Positions 8,415-18,096 of a stretch of 64,000 nt of DNA are shown piece after piece; position 1 is the first letter of the stretch; every line of letters begins with the position of its first letter. Where the stretch lies: NCBI GenBank assembly GCA_900112995.1, contig FONU01000004.1, positions 1 to 64,000 on the forward strand. Direction: 5' to 3'. Both the position numbers and the translations under genes were made by a program. This DNA is from [Lactobacillus] rogosae. Lineage in GTDB: Bacteria; Bacillota; Clostridia; Lachnospirales; Lachnospiraceae. The notes beneath the pieces were generated by a model. The model was not told the origin of the DNA and ran no database searches. It worked only from the letters and a program-made list of their open reading frames with translations.

Positions 8415-10190
8415 CTAAAACTTATAGAAGCTAAGACAGCCATTATCACTTATAACCGGCTTTGTTCCTGTTGCTTCTGTCAAATCACTTTCTAACTGTT
8501 CTATCTGTTCTGCAAGGTACGCTCTTCTGTCAATATATATTCCAGCAAAACCCGCTTCCTTTAAAGCCTTAACCATATCATCGGCTTTCAGGCTTCCGAT
8601 TTCTTCATTCCAGCTATCGCCTTCTCTTCCCTTAACAGAACCATAGCTCCATTTAAGTTTGTCTGAATGAAGATAACCAACGAAAAGATGATAATCCCAC
8701 ATATCATTCTGTGACTCACCCTCCGGATATTTATGATATGGAAGCTGATAAATCATAGAGCCCTCATCAACTGAACTTTCAATGTATGACACAAGCTTAT
8801 CATCACTTGCATATTCATCCTGTATTGCCTCATAGGTTTCTGTTGGTGTCTTGCCACCGCAGCCTTCCCATATACTAAACACACATACAAGTCCTGTCAC
8901 TGCTGTTACAATAATTGAAGCTGTGCGTTTATCAGCTTTAAGCTTATCAACAATAGCTCCCATAAGCATAGCCACCGCCAATATACATACATATTCAATA
9001 AATATCGAAATTCTGTTATAGCCTCTTATCTTATCTGTGATCAGAAATGCTATCATAGTTCCAAGTCCGCTTGTTGTACCAAGAAGCACAAGCATAATAT
9101 TAATCTCAGAAAGTGCTCCTAATCTCTTCTTTAATGCACTGTCCCTGTTCATAAACAAAGTGAACATAAGTATAAAGAAACCAATGATTGCAATAATTCC
9201 AAGGTACTCTGTAACATTTTCATTAAGATATGTAGTATTGCTGTCATACATATCAATAGCCTTCTGTATTATGCCTATGCCGTGTGCATTTCTAGGCATA
9301 AAAAGCATAATGAGCTTTAAGCCATACATCTCTGTCTCGATAAATCCAGCTCTTGATACAGCATCCTGATTATCACCATGCTGTAAATTATATATCTTGG
9401 CCGGCACCATACAAAGAATAAAGAATACTGCAATAACTACACATATTGAAAGTGCTCTGACAAACCCTTCCGGCTTCTTATTCTTTAACCACTTGCATAC
9501 ACCTGTTACAAGAAGTATAAAGCAGGTGAAATATGGATAATAACCTATTCCGTTATTAGCAATAAGCAGTGCAATTACAATTACAACATAATTGATTGGT
9601 CTTTTAAAGAACTGCTTATCAAACTTAAACACTTCTTCTCTTTCAAGAATATAAAAGCATAAAAGGAATGATAAAGGCACAAAATAAGCCTCTGCAAGCA
9701 CCATATGCCCCACACCTCTTGCAAGCATAAATGGTGACATTCCATATACTGCTGATGTCAATGCTGAAATCCAGCAGTTAATTCCAATCTGTCTCATTAC
9801 GATATATGACACAACTCCTGCAAATATAAATATGCTTAAATATGTAAGATTAAATCCTACAACAGCATTACCGCCAGCAAGGAATACAAATATTTTCATT
9901 ATAACCATTCCGGCATTATGCAGATAGTTAGCTGAGAAATCATACATCTGTGTTCCATTTGGTGCACCCAGCCTGTCCGTTGTCATAATCCAGCCCTGTT
10001 CTGAGAACATCTTGGCATCTACAAGCATACTAAGGTCATCTCCGCCTGAATATGCTATTGGATATGTTATATCAAAATTAAATAGATTAAACTTATAAAT
10101 CATTGCCACTGTTATAATAAACAGCATAAGTATAACACTTGCATATTCCTGCCAGTTATTCTTCACATGATTACTTATTTTCTGCTTCAT
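8415..10190 (-). CDS. Polytopic membrane protein of surface glycan locus (GT-C/YfhO-like)
   Basis: A 591-residue protein with one N-terminal helix (about residues 16-36), an external loop with YSGGDDLSMLVDAKMF and RLGAPNGTQMYDF, some ten further helices to about residue 440, and a soluble tail of about 150 residues. The SGGDD loop and GAP(N/F)G segment are typical of a family of large membrane proteins in Firmicutes glycan loci often grouped with GT-C enzymes. The frame extends to 10205, but GGGAG precedes the ATG at 10190, so that start is chosen; it overlaps the end of the upstream GT4 gene by 20 bases, implying translational coupling. The exact reaction is unknown. Confidence 0.75.
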   Translation of the reverse strand: MKQKISNHVKNNWQEYASVILMLFIITVAMIYKFNLFNFDITYPIAYSGGDDLSMLVDAKMFSEQGWIMTTDRLGAPNGTQMYDFSANYLHNAGMVIMKIFVFLAGGNAVVGFNLTYLSIFIFAGVVSYIVMRQIGINCWISALTSAVYGMSPFMLARGVGHMVLAEAYFVPLSFLLCFYILEREEVFKFDKQFFKRPINYVVIVIALLIANNGIGYYPYFTCFILLVTGVCKWLKNKKPEGFVRALSICVVIAVFFILCMVPAKIYNLQHGDNQDAVSRAGFIETEMYGLKLIMLFMPRNAHGIGIIQKAIDMYDSNTTYLNENVTEYLGIIAIIGFFILMFTLFMNRDSALKKRLGALSEINIMLVLLGTTSGLGTMIAFLITDKIRGYNRISIFIEYVCILAVAMLMGAIVDKLKADKRTASIIVTAVTGLVCVFSIWEGCGGKTPTETYEAIQDEYASDDKLVSYIESSVDEGSMIYQLPYHKYPEGESQNDMWDYHLFVGYLHSDKLKWSYGSVKGREGDSWNEEIGSLKADDMVKALKEAGFAGIYIDRRAYLAEQIEQLESDLTEATGTKPVISDNGCLSFYKF

Positions 10191-11364
10191 TCTTCTCTCC
10201 CACAAGCTTAATTATGTCATCAAACTTCTTCATAATATCTTCCCACTGGAAGTAATCTTCAACATACTTTCGTGCATTCTTACACATAATCTCATATACA
10301 TCTGTATGTTCAAGCAGATAATTAACACAGCCTTCGAATTCAAAGAAATTCTTGTAATAAAGACCACCATTACTCTTAACGCAGTGTCCCTTTAACACAT
10401 CACATATACCATTAACTATAACTGGCTTTGATAATGTCATAGCTTCTAATACTGAAATTGAAAGACTCTCGAACTTAGATGGAAGTATAAGTGCCTTAGC
10501 ACCACTTATTCCGTCAAATTTATCCTCATCAGTAACGAAACCAAGACTTATAATATCAGGGTGCTTAGGTATCTCACATACCGCCTTGCCCATAAGCACA
10601 AGCTTAAGATTATTCTTATTACGCTTCTTATATTCCATAAAATAATTAAAAAGTCTTGGACAATCTTTACCTTCATCAATACGTCCTACATATATAACAT
10701 AATTATCAAGGTTATATTTCTTCTTAAATCTATCAGCATCAACAGTTGTTGGAACATCTACACCAACACCGCATACTTCGTATGGAACATCTTCATTATG
10801 GAATATTGAGTGTACCAGATCCTTTTCCTCGTCTGTAAGGAATACAAACGCATCCGCAGCCCCGAACACCTTTTTATACATATCAAAATGTATAAATGGT
10901 TCCTGATGTGCTGTAGGAATAAATATTGCCTTATTCTTAATTCTTACAATACTCTTAACCGCTGTATAGTAAAGATAAGTTACAACAATAATTGCCTCAT
11001 ATTCGTCCTGATGTTCATCAACATATTCTACAAGCTCTGGACAATATGGTCCCATATGCTCTATCCATCTGTCCGATAATTCTTCGCCCGCATTGGGATT
11101 AGAAAGCATTTCAGAATCAAGTGCTGAGAATACCTTAGGAATTCTTTCGTGTACTGTCTTAAATCTTCTTACAGTTACACCATTAATATCCTCAACACCT
11201 TCCTTGTAATAATTCTGCCATTTAACATATTCAACAGCACAGGAAGTAAGAACTTCTACTTCATACTTAGCCTTAAGTCTTTCAGCAATCTGTCTTGAAT
11301 AAAGTTCAGAACCGCCATTAACCTCTAATCCGTATCTTTGATTTATAATAGCTATCTTTTTCAT
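10171..11364 (-). CDS. GT4-family glycosyltransferase
   Basis: A 397-residue GT-B fold retaining glycosyltransferase. The N-terminus has the glycine loop after NQRYGLEVNGGSELY, the C-terminal half begins with VIYVGRIDEGKD, and the E-x7-E nucleotide-sugar motif is ESLSISVLE near residue 300. The C-terminal stretch (GLYYKNFFEFEGCVNYL) is closely shared with the next enzyme at 11379, so the two are paralogues. It acts at the cytoplasmic face, adding a sugar to the growing repeat. Donor and linkage cannot be read from sequence. GGAG is six bases before the ATG. Confidence 0.9.
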   Translation of the reverse strand: MKKIAIINQRYGLEVNGGSELYSRQIAERLKAKYEVEVLTSCAVEYVKWQNYYKEGVEDINGVTVRRFKTVHERIPKVFSALDSEMLSNPNAGEELSDRWIEHMGPYCPELVEYVDEHQDEYEAIIVVTYLYYTAVKSIVRIKNKAIFIPTAHQEPFIHFDMYKKVFGAADAFVFLTDEEKDLVHSIFHNEDVPYEVCGVGVDVPTTVDADRFKKKYNLDNYVIYVGRIDEGKDCPRLFNYFMEYKKRNKNNLKLVLMGKAVCEIPKHPDIISLGFVTDEDKFDGISGAKALILPSKFESLSISVLEAMTLSKPVIVNGICDVLKGHCVKSNGGLYYKNFFEFEGCVNYLLEHTDVYEIMCKNARKYVEDYFQWEDIMKKFDDIIKLVGEKNEAENK

Positions 11365-11378
11365 ATTTATCTCCGTTT

Positions 11379-12557
11379 CTAACTTTCAAAAAAATCAAGA
11401 AATCTCTTAACAATTACATCCCATTTGAAATTATCTAATACAAACTGACGTCCTGTCTTACCCATAGTCTCAGCAATTACAGGATTGTCCATATAATAAT
11501 TAACACATCCTTCAAATTCAAAATAATCATTAAAATATAATCCTGAATTAGACTCTTTAGCGAAATTAGATGTTACATTGCAAGCCGCATTAACAAGAAC
11601 TGGTCTTTCACACAGCCAGCTTTCCATTATTACAATAGAGAAGCTTTCATTCTTTGACGGCTGGCACAGACATACCGAACCTGCACAGGCATCATATTTA
11701 TCCTGTATATCAAGAAATCCCAGATCAACTACCTTATCTTTAATATCCTCTGGAATATTAATATCTCCTCCGCCTATTAAGACAAGCTTTAAGTTCTTAT
11801 CAGGATTTCTTCTTGTAAATTCGCCAAAATATTTTATAAGTGTATATATATTCTTGGCTTCATCTTTACGTCCTGCATATATTATATATGGTTCATTAAT
11901 ATTGTATTTCTTTCTGAACCTGTCAGCATTATATTCAAAATCTGTTTCTACGCCTTCTCCTAAAAGCACCTGATTAACATTTCTTAAATCAAGCACTTTA
12001 TTGGCAAGTTCCATCTCCGGTCTTGCGTGGAATATAATTCCTCTTAAATCCCTGAATGTCTCTCTATAATGTCTGAAATAAGCGTATGCCTCATCGTGCA
12101 GGCACGGAATAAGAATTGACTTAAATGGACACGCCAGTATCCCATAATAAGTTGTACCAAACATATATGGAATAAACACATATCTATGATATTCCTCACT
12201 ATGCTCCCTGAGATAATCATACATATCAGGACTATTGACCATTTCCCTTATGAATATATCTTCTTCATCATAGGATATTGTCTTTCCCTGCATAACCTTG
12301 GCATTAATTCTATGAAATTCTTTCATATTGCCTTTTCTTACTTTGAATCTTCTTATTGGAATTCCATCAACTATCTCTACACCTTCCTTGAAATAATTCT
12401 CAGTCCAGTCAGCAGTAAACTCTTTTACACAGGTTGTTATTATTTCCAAATCAACATTATTGGCTTTCAAGTGGGTCACAATTCCTCTTAATTCCTGTTC
12501 TGCTCCCCCTCGTATATCCTTATGATACCATGGAACTACAAATCCAATTTTCTTCAT
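11379..12557 (-). CDS. GT4-family glycosyltransferase
   Basis: A 392-residue GT-B enzyme with VPWYHKDIRGGAEQELRG at the N-terminus, IIYAGRKDEAKN at the start of the donor domain and the E-x7-E motif ESFSIVIME. A TTG at 12566 would give three extra residues, but it touches the AAGGA site and overlaps the previous stop; the ATG at 12557 is preferred. It is paralogous to the protein at 10171 (shared FEFEGCVNY block near the C-terminus). It lies 14 bases upstream of that gene in the same operon. Confidence 0.9.
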   Translation of the reverse strand: MKKIGFVVPWYHKDIRGGAEQELRGIVTHLKANNVDLEIITTCVKEFTADWTENYFKEGVEIVDGIPIRRFKVRKGNMKEFHRINAKVMQGKTISYDEEDIFIREMVNSPDMYDYLREHSEEYHRYVFIPYMFGTTYYGILACPFKSILIPCLHDEAYAYFRHYRETFRDLRGIIFHARPEMELANKVLDLRNVNQVLLGEGVETDFEYNADRFRKKYNINEPYIIYAGRKDEAKNIYTLIKYFGEFTRRNPDKNLKLVLIGGGDINIPEDIKDKVVDLGFLDIQDKYDACAGSVCLCQPSKNESFSIVIMESWLCERPVLVNAACNVTSNFAKESNSGLYFNDYFEFEGCVNYYMDNPVIAETMGKTGRQFVLDNFKWDVIVKRFLDFFES

Positions 12558-12562
12558 AATGC

Positions 12563-13642
12563 TCAATCCTTCTTATCAATAAACTTTGACAAATACTCCT
12601 TGAACATTGCAGATATATTATCATAGCTATAATATTCAAGTCTTTCATTTTGTTCTTCTATAACATAATCCCTTAACTTCTTATCTTTAACCATCTTGTC
12701 AATGCAGGCAGCTACATACTGTGGATTATTATCATCTAATATCATACCCTTATGGTTCATAGTTTCAGGCACAGCAGCCCTGCCATAAGCAATTATTGGA
12801 ACTTTGAACTTCATTGCCTCAACAATCGGAACGCAGAAGCCTTCATGCTCACTCATACATAGAAATACATCTGCTGTCTTATAATAAGCAAGTATCTGGT
12901 CAAACTTTATATGTCCTGTAAATATAACTGTTCCACCCATACCAAGCTTCTTAGTATATTCTGTAAGCCTTATATAATATGGATCATCATATCTGAACGA
13001 ACCAGCCAGTATAAGACGTGACTTCTTATTATACAGCCTGTTGTAATAATAAAATGCTGATATAAGATTTTCCTGCTTCTTATTAGGTGCAATACGTCCT
13101 GTAAATAATATATTCACATAGTCATCAGAATATTTCTTTACAACTGATTTGTCTGGTGCTTTATCATAATCAGACATTGGTATAATAATTGGAAGTACAT
13201 CAATAGGGCATTTATAACCCATATTAAGCAGATCCTTTTTATTGAATTCTGAAACAGCAAGACAATAATCGACCTTATCAGCTAATGACTTAGCACCTTT
13301 AAGACCATACTCACATATATCACTGAATCTTTCATCATTATTCTTGAAGTATTCTGGTGGTGTTATGTTATGATACACTACAATTTTACGGCAAGGATAC
13401 TTAGCCACATCAAAATTCAGGCGGCTTCCTGTTGACATATGGAATATTATAATATCATCATTCGATACATCTTTTAATTCTGAAATTGCAAGTGCCGTCT
13501 TTTTATCAAGTGGTGGTACTATGCTTTCGGCATATATTCTTGTCTGATATCCCATCTGCTTGATTGCCTTTTCCATAGCTACTGTATCATTACTAACAGC
13601 ATCGCCATAAGCAATAGTAGATAATAACTGAAAAATACGCAT
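12563..13642 (-). CDS. GT4-family glycosyltransferase
   Basis: A 359-residue retaining glycosyltransferase. NILFTGRIAPNKKQENLISA opens the nucleotide-binding domain and EGFCVPIVE is the E-x7-E donor motif (about residue 270). The N-terminal half is more divergent than in its two neighbours and resembles mannosyl/rhamnosyl transferases of the GPI/PimA type. It starts one base after the stop of the coiled-coil gene at 13644, with the ribosome site inside that gene's end, so the genes are coupled. Confidence 0.9.
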   Translation of the reverse strand: MRIFQLLSTIAYGDAVSNDTVAMEKAIKQMGYQTRIYAESIVPPLDKKTALAISELKDVSNDDIIIFHMSTGSRLNFDVAKYPCRKIVVYHNITPPEYFKNNDERFSDICEYGLKGAKSLADKVDYCLAVSEFNKKDLLNMGYKCPIDVLPIIIPMSDYDKAPDKSVVKKYSDDYVNILFTGRIAPNKKQENLISAFYYYNRLYNKKSRLILAGSFRYDDPYYIRLTEYTKKLGMGGTVIFTGHIKFDQILAYYKTADVFLCMSEHEGFCVPIVEAMKFKVPIIAYGRAAVPETMNHKGMILDDNNPQYVAACIDKMVKDKKLRDYVIEEQNERLEYYSYDNISAMFKEYLSKFIDKKD

Positions 13643-13643
13643 A

Positions 13644-14054
13644 TTACTTTCCGCCCTTTAATTCTTCTATCTCTTTCTTAAGTTCAGCTATCTCTTTATC
13701 TTTTTCTTCTATATAACAGTTCATCTGGTTCATCAAACGGACAATTGAAGCATTAAATCCATCCTGAGCCATAACGATAGGTTCTACAAAGAAATATACA
13801 AGCTTTCTTATTGCCTTTTTAAAGAATACTGTTACTTTTCCACCCTGTAATGGTCTGTATGGATTAACTTCCCATTCGTGGTTGGCAACATATATATCCT
13901 CATTGAATTTTACTTTATCAAACTTATTAACATTCATTGAACCAACATCAACAATAACATCATCAAAGCTTAATAAGTCATTAGTATAACCTTTAACTTC
14001 AATCTCTTTCTTAATCTCTTTCATAATTGATTCTACATTAATCTGTTCTGACAT
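13644..14054 (-). CDS. Small coiled-coil protein of the glycan locus
   Basis: A 136-residue protein. The middle holds YRPLQGGKVTVFFKKAIRKL and a hydrophobic segment, and the C-terminus is a Lys/Glu-rich coiled coil (about residues 105-136). Similar segments are found at the N-terminus of glycosyl- and methyltransferases in other surface polysaccharide loci, so it may be a scaffold or membrane-associated partner of the neighbouring enzymes; that is inference. The frame is open to 14087, but GAGGAG stands three bases before the ATG at 14054, which fixes the start. Confidence 0.75.
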   Translation of the reverse strand: MSEQINVESIMKEIKKEIEVKGYTNDLLSFDDVIVDVGSMNVNKFDKVKFNEDIYVANHEWEVNPYRPLQGGKVTVFFKKAIRKLVYFFVEPIVMAQDGFNASIVRLMNQMNCYIEEKDKEIAELKKEIEELKGGK

Positions 14055-14100
14055 ATACTCCTCATTTCTGTGTATCTGATACACCACTTACATTTACAAG

Positions 14101-15684
14101 CTAGAAATTAGCATATATAAAGCCTTGTGTTGCTCCTATATATCCAAATATTAATATAACAGCTATCAACGCATAATAAGCAATCCATCTTACCGCTAAT
14201 GGCTTGGCCGCTATGCTCTCTCTTATAGCTATACCTTTTTCTTTAAGTACACTTATAATAAATACTATAATACATCCAGCGATTATAATTATATAATCTC
14301 TTGCTTCTATTCCAAGGTCTAATAATGAACTGTTAAGCTGTGAAAAGCTTAATCCCTGAATTGACCATCTTATCATACATAATGCCTGACTTACACTGTC
14401 AGCCATATCAAAGTACCAGCCTATATTAACAAGTATAAATGTTCTTATAATCTGCCATAAAGTCCAGCCCCTGCTTGTTGCATTAATATGAAACTTTGAA
14501 AGAAGCTTCTTGTATACAGGCTCTAAAAGATTGCTTATTGCAATAATAAAGCCATTGTAAAGTCCATATGCAATATATTTCCAGGCTGCTCCGTGCCATA
14601 TACCTACGATAAAGAATATTACTATATTAGCAAAGCATATAGGAAGTGTTCTTCCAAATGTATTGCCAAAGTGCTTCTTTCCCCACTTTCCGAACTTATT
14701 CATCTTCTTAGAAAGTGACATCGGATAGAATATGTAATCCTTCATCCATGTACCAAGTGTAATATGCCATCTTCTCCAGAATTCACCTATTGACTTAGAG
14801 AAATATGGCTGTCTGAAATTCTCATCCATTGTAATTCCAAACATCTGTGCAGCACCGATAACTATATCTATTCCACCAGAGAAATCCATATATAAATCTA
14901 CAGAGTACATAAGCACTGCCATAATATAATGAAATCCGCTGTATGCCTCATAATTATTAAATACATTAAGAACAAGCACTGCCGCCCTGTCTGCAATAAC
15001 AACCTTCTTAAAAAGTCCCCAGCCGATTCTTTGAAGTCCGTATTCTACATTCTTTAAATTGAAGCTGTGTCCACTGTAAAGCTGCTTTCCTAATCTGTCA
15101 TATCTTCCAATTGGACCCTGTAAAAGCTGTGGGAAGAATGATACGAATAATCCCATCTTAAATATGTTCTTCTCACACTCATACTTTCCCTGATATACAT
15201 CAATTGCATATGATACAGACTGGAATGTAAAGAACGATATTCCAAGTGGCAGTCCCATTCCAAGAAGACCTATTGGTTCTTTACCTATAAGTCCAAGTAC
15301 GGAATTAATATTCTCTATTGCAAAATTACTATATTTTACAACTGCTAACATTCCAAAATCCAAAAGAAGTATAAGGAACAACACCCATCTTTTCTTTCTT
15401 CTAAGGCTTTCTTTATAAGCCTTCTTATCTTCTCTTGAAAGTGTTTCTTTATTATCTTTTAAATATCTGTCACCTGTATTCTGTATATTTTGAAGCCAAA
15501 TGCCTCCGAAATATATAGTTACAGTTGCAAATACCATAAATAAAGAAGCTTTAATACTAAATGTAAAATAATATATATAACTTAATATAAGAAGCCATAT
15601 CCACTGTACATTCTTGGGAAGAACATAATAAACAACTATTCCAGCTAATAAAAATACAAAAAAGGCTACTGTTGTGAATGACAT
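14101..15684 (-). CDS. MBOAT-family O-acyltransferase
   Basis: A 527-residue multi-helix membrane protein of the AlgI/DltB/PatA type. Conserved blocks are SFFTFQSVSYAIDVY, FFPQLLQGPIGRY, MDFSGGIDI, FWRRWHITLGTWMKDYIF, and GIWHGAAWKY, which carries the catalytic His. Such proteins pass an acyl group, usually acetate, across the membrane to an extracellular acceptor. The ATG comes directly after the TAA of the SGNH-like gene, with GGAGGA inside that gene's last codons. The pair is the standard two-component polysaccharide O-acetylation unit. The acceptor is presumably the exported glycan. Confidence 0.9.
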   Translation of the reverse strand: MSFTTVAFFVFLLAGIVVYYVLPKNVQWIWLLILSYIYYFTFSIKASLFMVFATVTIYFGGIWLQNIQNTGDRYLKDNKETLSREDKKAYKESLRRKKRWVLFLILLLDFGMLAVVKYSNFAIENINSVLGLIGKEPIGLLGMGLPLGISFFTFQSVSYAIDVYQGKYECEKNIFKMGLFVSFFPQLLQGPIGRYDRLGKQLYSGHSFNLKNVEYGLQRIGWGLFKKVVIADRAAVLVLNVFNNYEAYSGFHYIMAVLMYSVDLYMDFSGGIDIVIGAAQMFGITMDENFRQPYFSKSIGEFWRRWHITLGTWMKDYIFYPMSLSKKMNKFGKWGKKHFGNTFGRTLPICFANIVIFFIVGIWHGAAWKYIAYGLYNGFIIAISNLLEPVYKKLLSKFHINATSRGWTLWQIIRTFILVNIGWYFDMADSVSQALCMIRWSIQGLSFSQLNSSLLDLGIEARDYIIIIAGCIIVFIISVLKEKGIAIRESIAAKPLAVRWIAYYALIAVILIFGYIGATQGFIYANF

Positions 15685-16752
15685 TTATTGTTCCTCCATC
15701 TCTTTATACATCTCATCAAAGGTATTATAAAAATACTTTGTTTCATCTAATGTTCCGTTAAAATGTCCTTTTAACACTTCTGCTAATACTTCTGAATATT
15801 CTTCTGCAAGTTCTCCACCCATATGACCTTCTTTATCTCCATAATCAAGATCACTTCTGTCAAGAACTGATAATCTGGCTTTGTTAAAATTATAATAAGG
15901 TACATTCTGTTCTTCAAAGAACTGTGAAAGTACATCATTAACAGTTCCCATTCCAAGCTTCTGCATAACGCTTGGTGTTATTGGTGATGTAACACATATA
16001 AGCTCAATACCATTATCATCACAGAACTTCTTTATCTGCTTGAACTTGGTTACAGCCACCTCTGAAAGACCATCATTCTCTCTGCCTACCCAGCCATCAA
16101 CATAAGCATCACCACCAGGCTTAAGTCCGCTTACCTCACGATAGAAAAATCCCTTTCCAATATATGGGCCATTGGCATCTGGTACCTCTATTGAGTAGAT
16201 ATCCGCATCCTTATATTCCTGCGAACGCTTCTGTGAAATATTAGTCTTTACTGATGATGGAGTACAAAGATATACATTTCTCTTCGTAAATGCATTCCTA
16301 ACATCAAGATTAAGCATATTCTCTGCCATATACTTCCACTTTACTGGTGATGACCAGCTAAGCTGGTTGTATATGAATGGTTCCTGAAAATATCCTTCTG
16401 CCTGAGGTTCCATCCAATACTGGTAATCCACATCAAATATAAGTGTCTTAATCTTCTTACTGCGGCACGCTTCCTGTAACACATAATAAGAATCCTTTAC
16501 CATCTCACCAGGTATTGCAAGACTGAATGAATTCGTGTCGTTAACATCATCTATCTTCTGCGGGTCAATTGCACTTCTTGCATGCGATGCACCTAATACA
16601 AGTGTATCTATATCCTCATCTGAATTCTGGAAATATGTAAGCACATATCTTACATATCCTGTCTGTGCAAACGCGTAATCAAATATTGCTACCAGTACAA
16701 CAAGCCCAACAATAAATCCAGCCACTCTTATCCATGGCACTGCCCTTTTCAT
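15685..16752 (-). CDS. Membrane-anchored SGNH/DltD-like protein, partner of MBOAT
   Basis: A 355-residue protein with one N-terminal membrane helix (about residues 9-29) and an extracellular domain. VLGASHARSAIDP has the nucleophile-Ser block of SGNH-type hydrolases and acyltransferases, and DKEGHMGGELAEEYS near the C-terminus supplies a candidate Asp/His pair. It is likely the extracellular partner that moves the acyl group from the downstream MBOAT protein to the glycan, as AlgJ/AlgX or PatB do. This rests on the motif and the direct gene contact. GAGGAG lies 12 bases before the ATG, a rather long spacing. Confidence 0.8.
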   Translation of the reverse strand: MKRAVPWIRVAGFIVGLVVLVAIFDYAFAQTGYVRYVLTYFQNSDEDIDTLVLGASHARSAIDPQKIDDVNDTNSFSLAIPGEMVKDSYYVLQEACRSKKIKTLIFDVDYQYWMEPQAEGYFQEPFIYNQLSWSSPVKWKYMAENMLNLDVRNAFTKRNVYLCTPSSVKTNISQKRSQEYKDADIYSIEVPDANGPYIGKGFFYREVSGLKPGGDAYVDGWVGRENDGLSEVAVTKFKQIKKFCDDNGIELICVTSPITPSVMQKLGMGTVNDVLSQFFEEQNVPYYNFNKARLSVLDRSDLDYGDKEGHMGGELAEEYSEVLAEVLKGHFNGTLDETKYFYNTFDEMYKEMEEQ

Positions 16753-16773
16753 AATTATTCTTATCTCCTCATC

Positions 16774-18048
16774 TTAAATGTGTAATTCCCACTTGTGTGG
16801 AATTCTTGTAACGCCAACATCTGTTATATTAGATACAACCTCAAACTTAAGAGCCTGCTTATAATAATCAACAGGTATACCCTCTCCATATTCAATAGTT
16901 ATATCTACCCAGTAATTACCAGGTATAAGATTAAGATCTTCAAGTTCTACCTTATATCTTCCGTCTTTATCAATGTCAAAATTCTCTATTCTGTCTATTC
17001 TTGTATTAGTACCATAGCACCAGAGAGCATCATTTCTGAATATACCAAATCCAAATACTGCATCAGTAACTTTATTATCAACGTGATAACCAAGGTCAAG
17101 TATAACTTTCTCTCCTGTCTTGAATATTCTGCTCTCCTCGCCAGCCTCATTATACATATGAATATCTGTAAATCTTGCGTCTTCACTTCCGTATCTTGAA
17201 TTAACCTTCGCACGCTCTTTCTTGATACGTTCTTCTTCTTTCTTCTTCTCCATCTGCTCACGTTCAAGCTTTGCCTGACGTAGCTGCTCTTTCTCAGCCT
17301 GTTCCATTCTCTCCTGATTCATATAGTCAAGATATTTAAGATGGACATCTTTTGGAGTTCCTTCCGCTTCTATAAGACCATTTTTTATCCATATAGAACG
17401 GTCACATATCTGCTCAATCTGACCTAATGAATGTGATACAATAACGATAGTTGTTCCCTCTGCCTTAATCTCTCTTAACTTATTGAAACACTTTGCCTGA
17501 TAGTTAGCATCACCAACGGCAAGGATTTCATCAATAAGAAGAATATCAGCATCTACATTGATAGCAACTGCAAAAGCAAGTCGCATATACATTCCTGAAG
17601 AATAAGTTCTTACTGGATTATCTATGAAATCTTCAAGTTCTGAAAATGCTATAATATCATCAAGTCTTGCATCTATCTCTTTCTTGGTAAGTCCGAATAT
17701 AGAAGCATTAGTATATATATTTTCTCTTCCGCTCATATCCGGGTGAAAACCTGCTCCAAGCTCTATAAGGCTTGATACTCTTCCACGCATCTCAATTGTT
17801 CCTGAGTCAGGGTATATAATCTTAGTAAGCATTTTAAGTGTTGTACTTTTACCACAGCCATTCTTACCTACTAAACCTATAGCCTCACCTCTCTTAACAT
17901 TAAAGCTTATACCATTAAGAACATGTCTTTTCTCATATCTGTTGCGCTTCCAGAAAAGCATTTTTTCCTTAAGTTCGCTTCCCTTATCATAATACACTTT
18001 AAAATCTTTAGTTATATTTTTTACTTCAATTGCATTATCTTTATCCAT
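16774..18048 (-). CDS. wzt: Polysaccharide ABC exporter, ATP-binding subunit with C-terminal domain
   Basis: A 424-residue protein. The ATPase part has Walker A GKNGCGKST (about residue 62), the signature YSSGMYMRLA, Walker B ILLIDEILAVGD and the switch His in SHSLGQI. A charged coiled linker (about residues 245-285, rich in E/K/R) leads to a beta-sandwich domain of about 135 residues like the glycan-binding tail of E. coli Wzt. It powers export of the finished polysaccharide through Wzm. Of three nearby ATGs, the one at 18048 has AGGA five bases upstream. Confidence 0.92.
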   Translation of the reverse strand: MDKDNAIEVKNITKDFKVYYDKGSELKEKMLFWKRNRYEKRHVLNGISFNVKRGEAIGLVGKNGCGKSTTLKMLTKIIYPDSGTIEMRGRVSSLIELGAGFHPDMSGRENIYTNASIFGLTKKEIDARLDDIIAFSELEDFIDNPVRTYSSGMYMRLAFAVAINVDADILLIDEILAVGDANYQAKCFNKLREIKAEGTTIVIVSHSLGQIEQICDRSIWIKNGLIEAEGTPKDVHLKYLDYMNQERMEQAEKEQLRQAKLEREQMEKKKEEERIKKERAKVNSRYGSEDARFTDIHMYNEAGEESRIFKTGEKVILDLGYHVDNKVTDAVFGFGIFRNDALWCYGTNTRIDRIENFDIDKDGRYKVELEDLNLIPGNYWVDITIEYGEGIPVDYYKQALKFEVVSNITDVGVTRIPHKWELHI

Positions 18049-18096
18049 CATAATCCTCATTTCTGCTTATATATCTAATTGTCTATACTATTCTAA

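Noticed and set aside
17200-17310. Separate basic Arg/Lys-rich small gene in another frame of wzt
   Set aside because: It is a shadow of the E/K-rich linker of Wzt; no ribosome site, and the real frame has full ATPase motifs.
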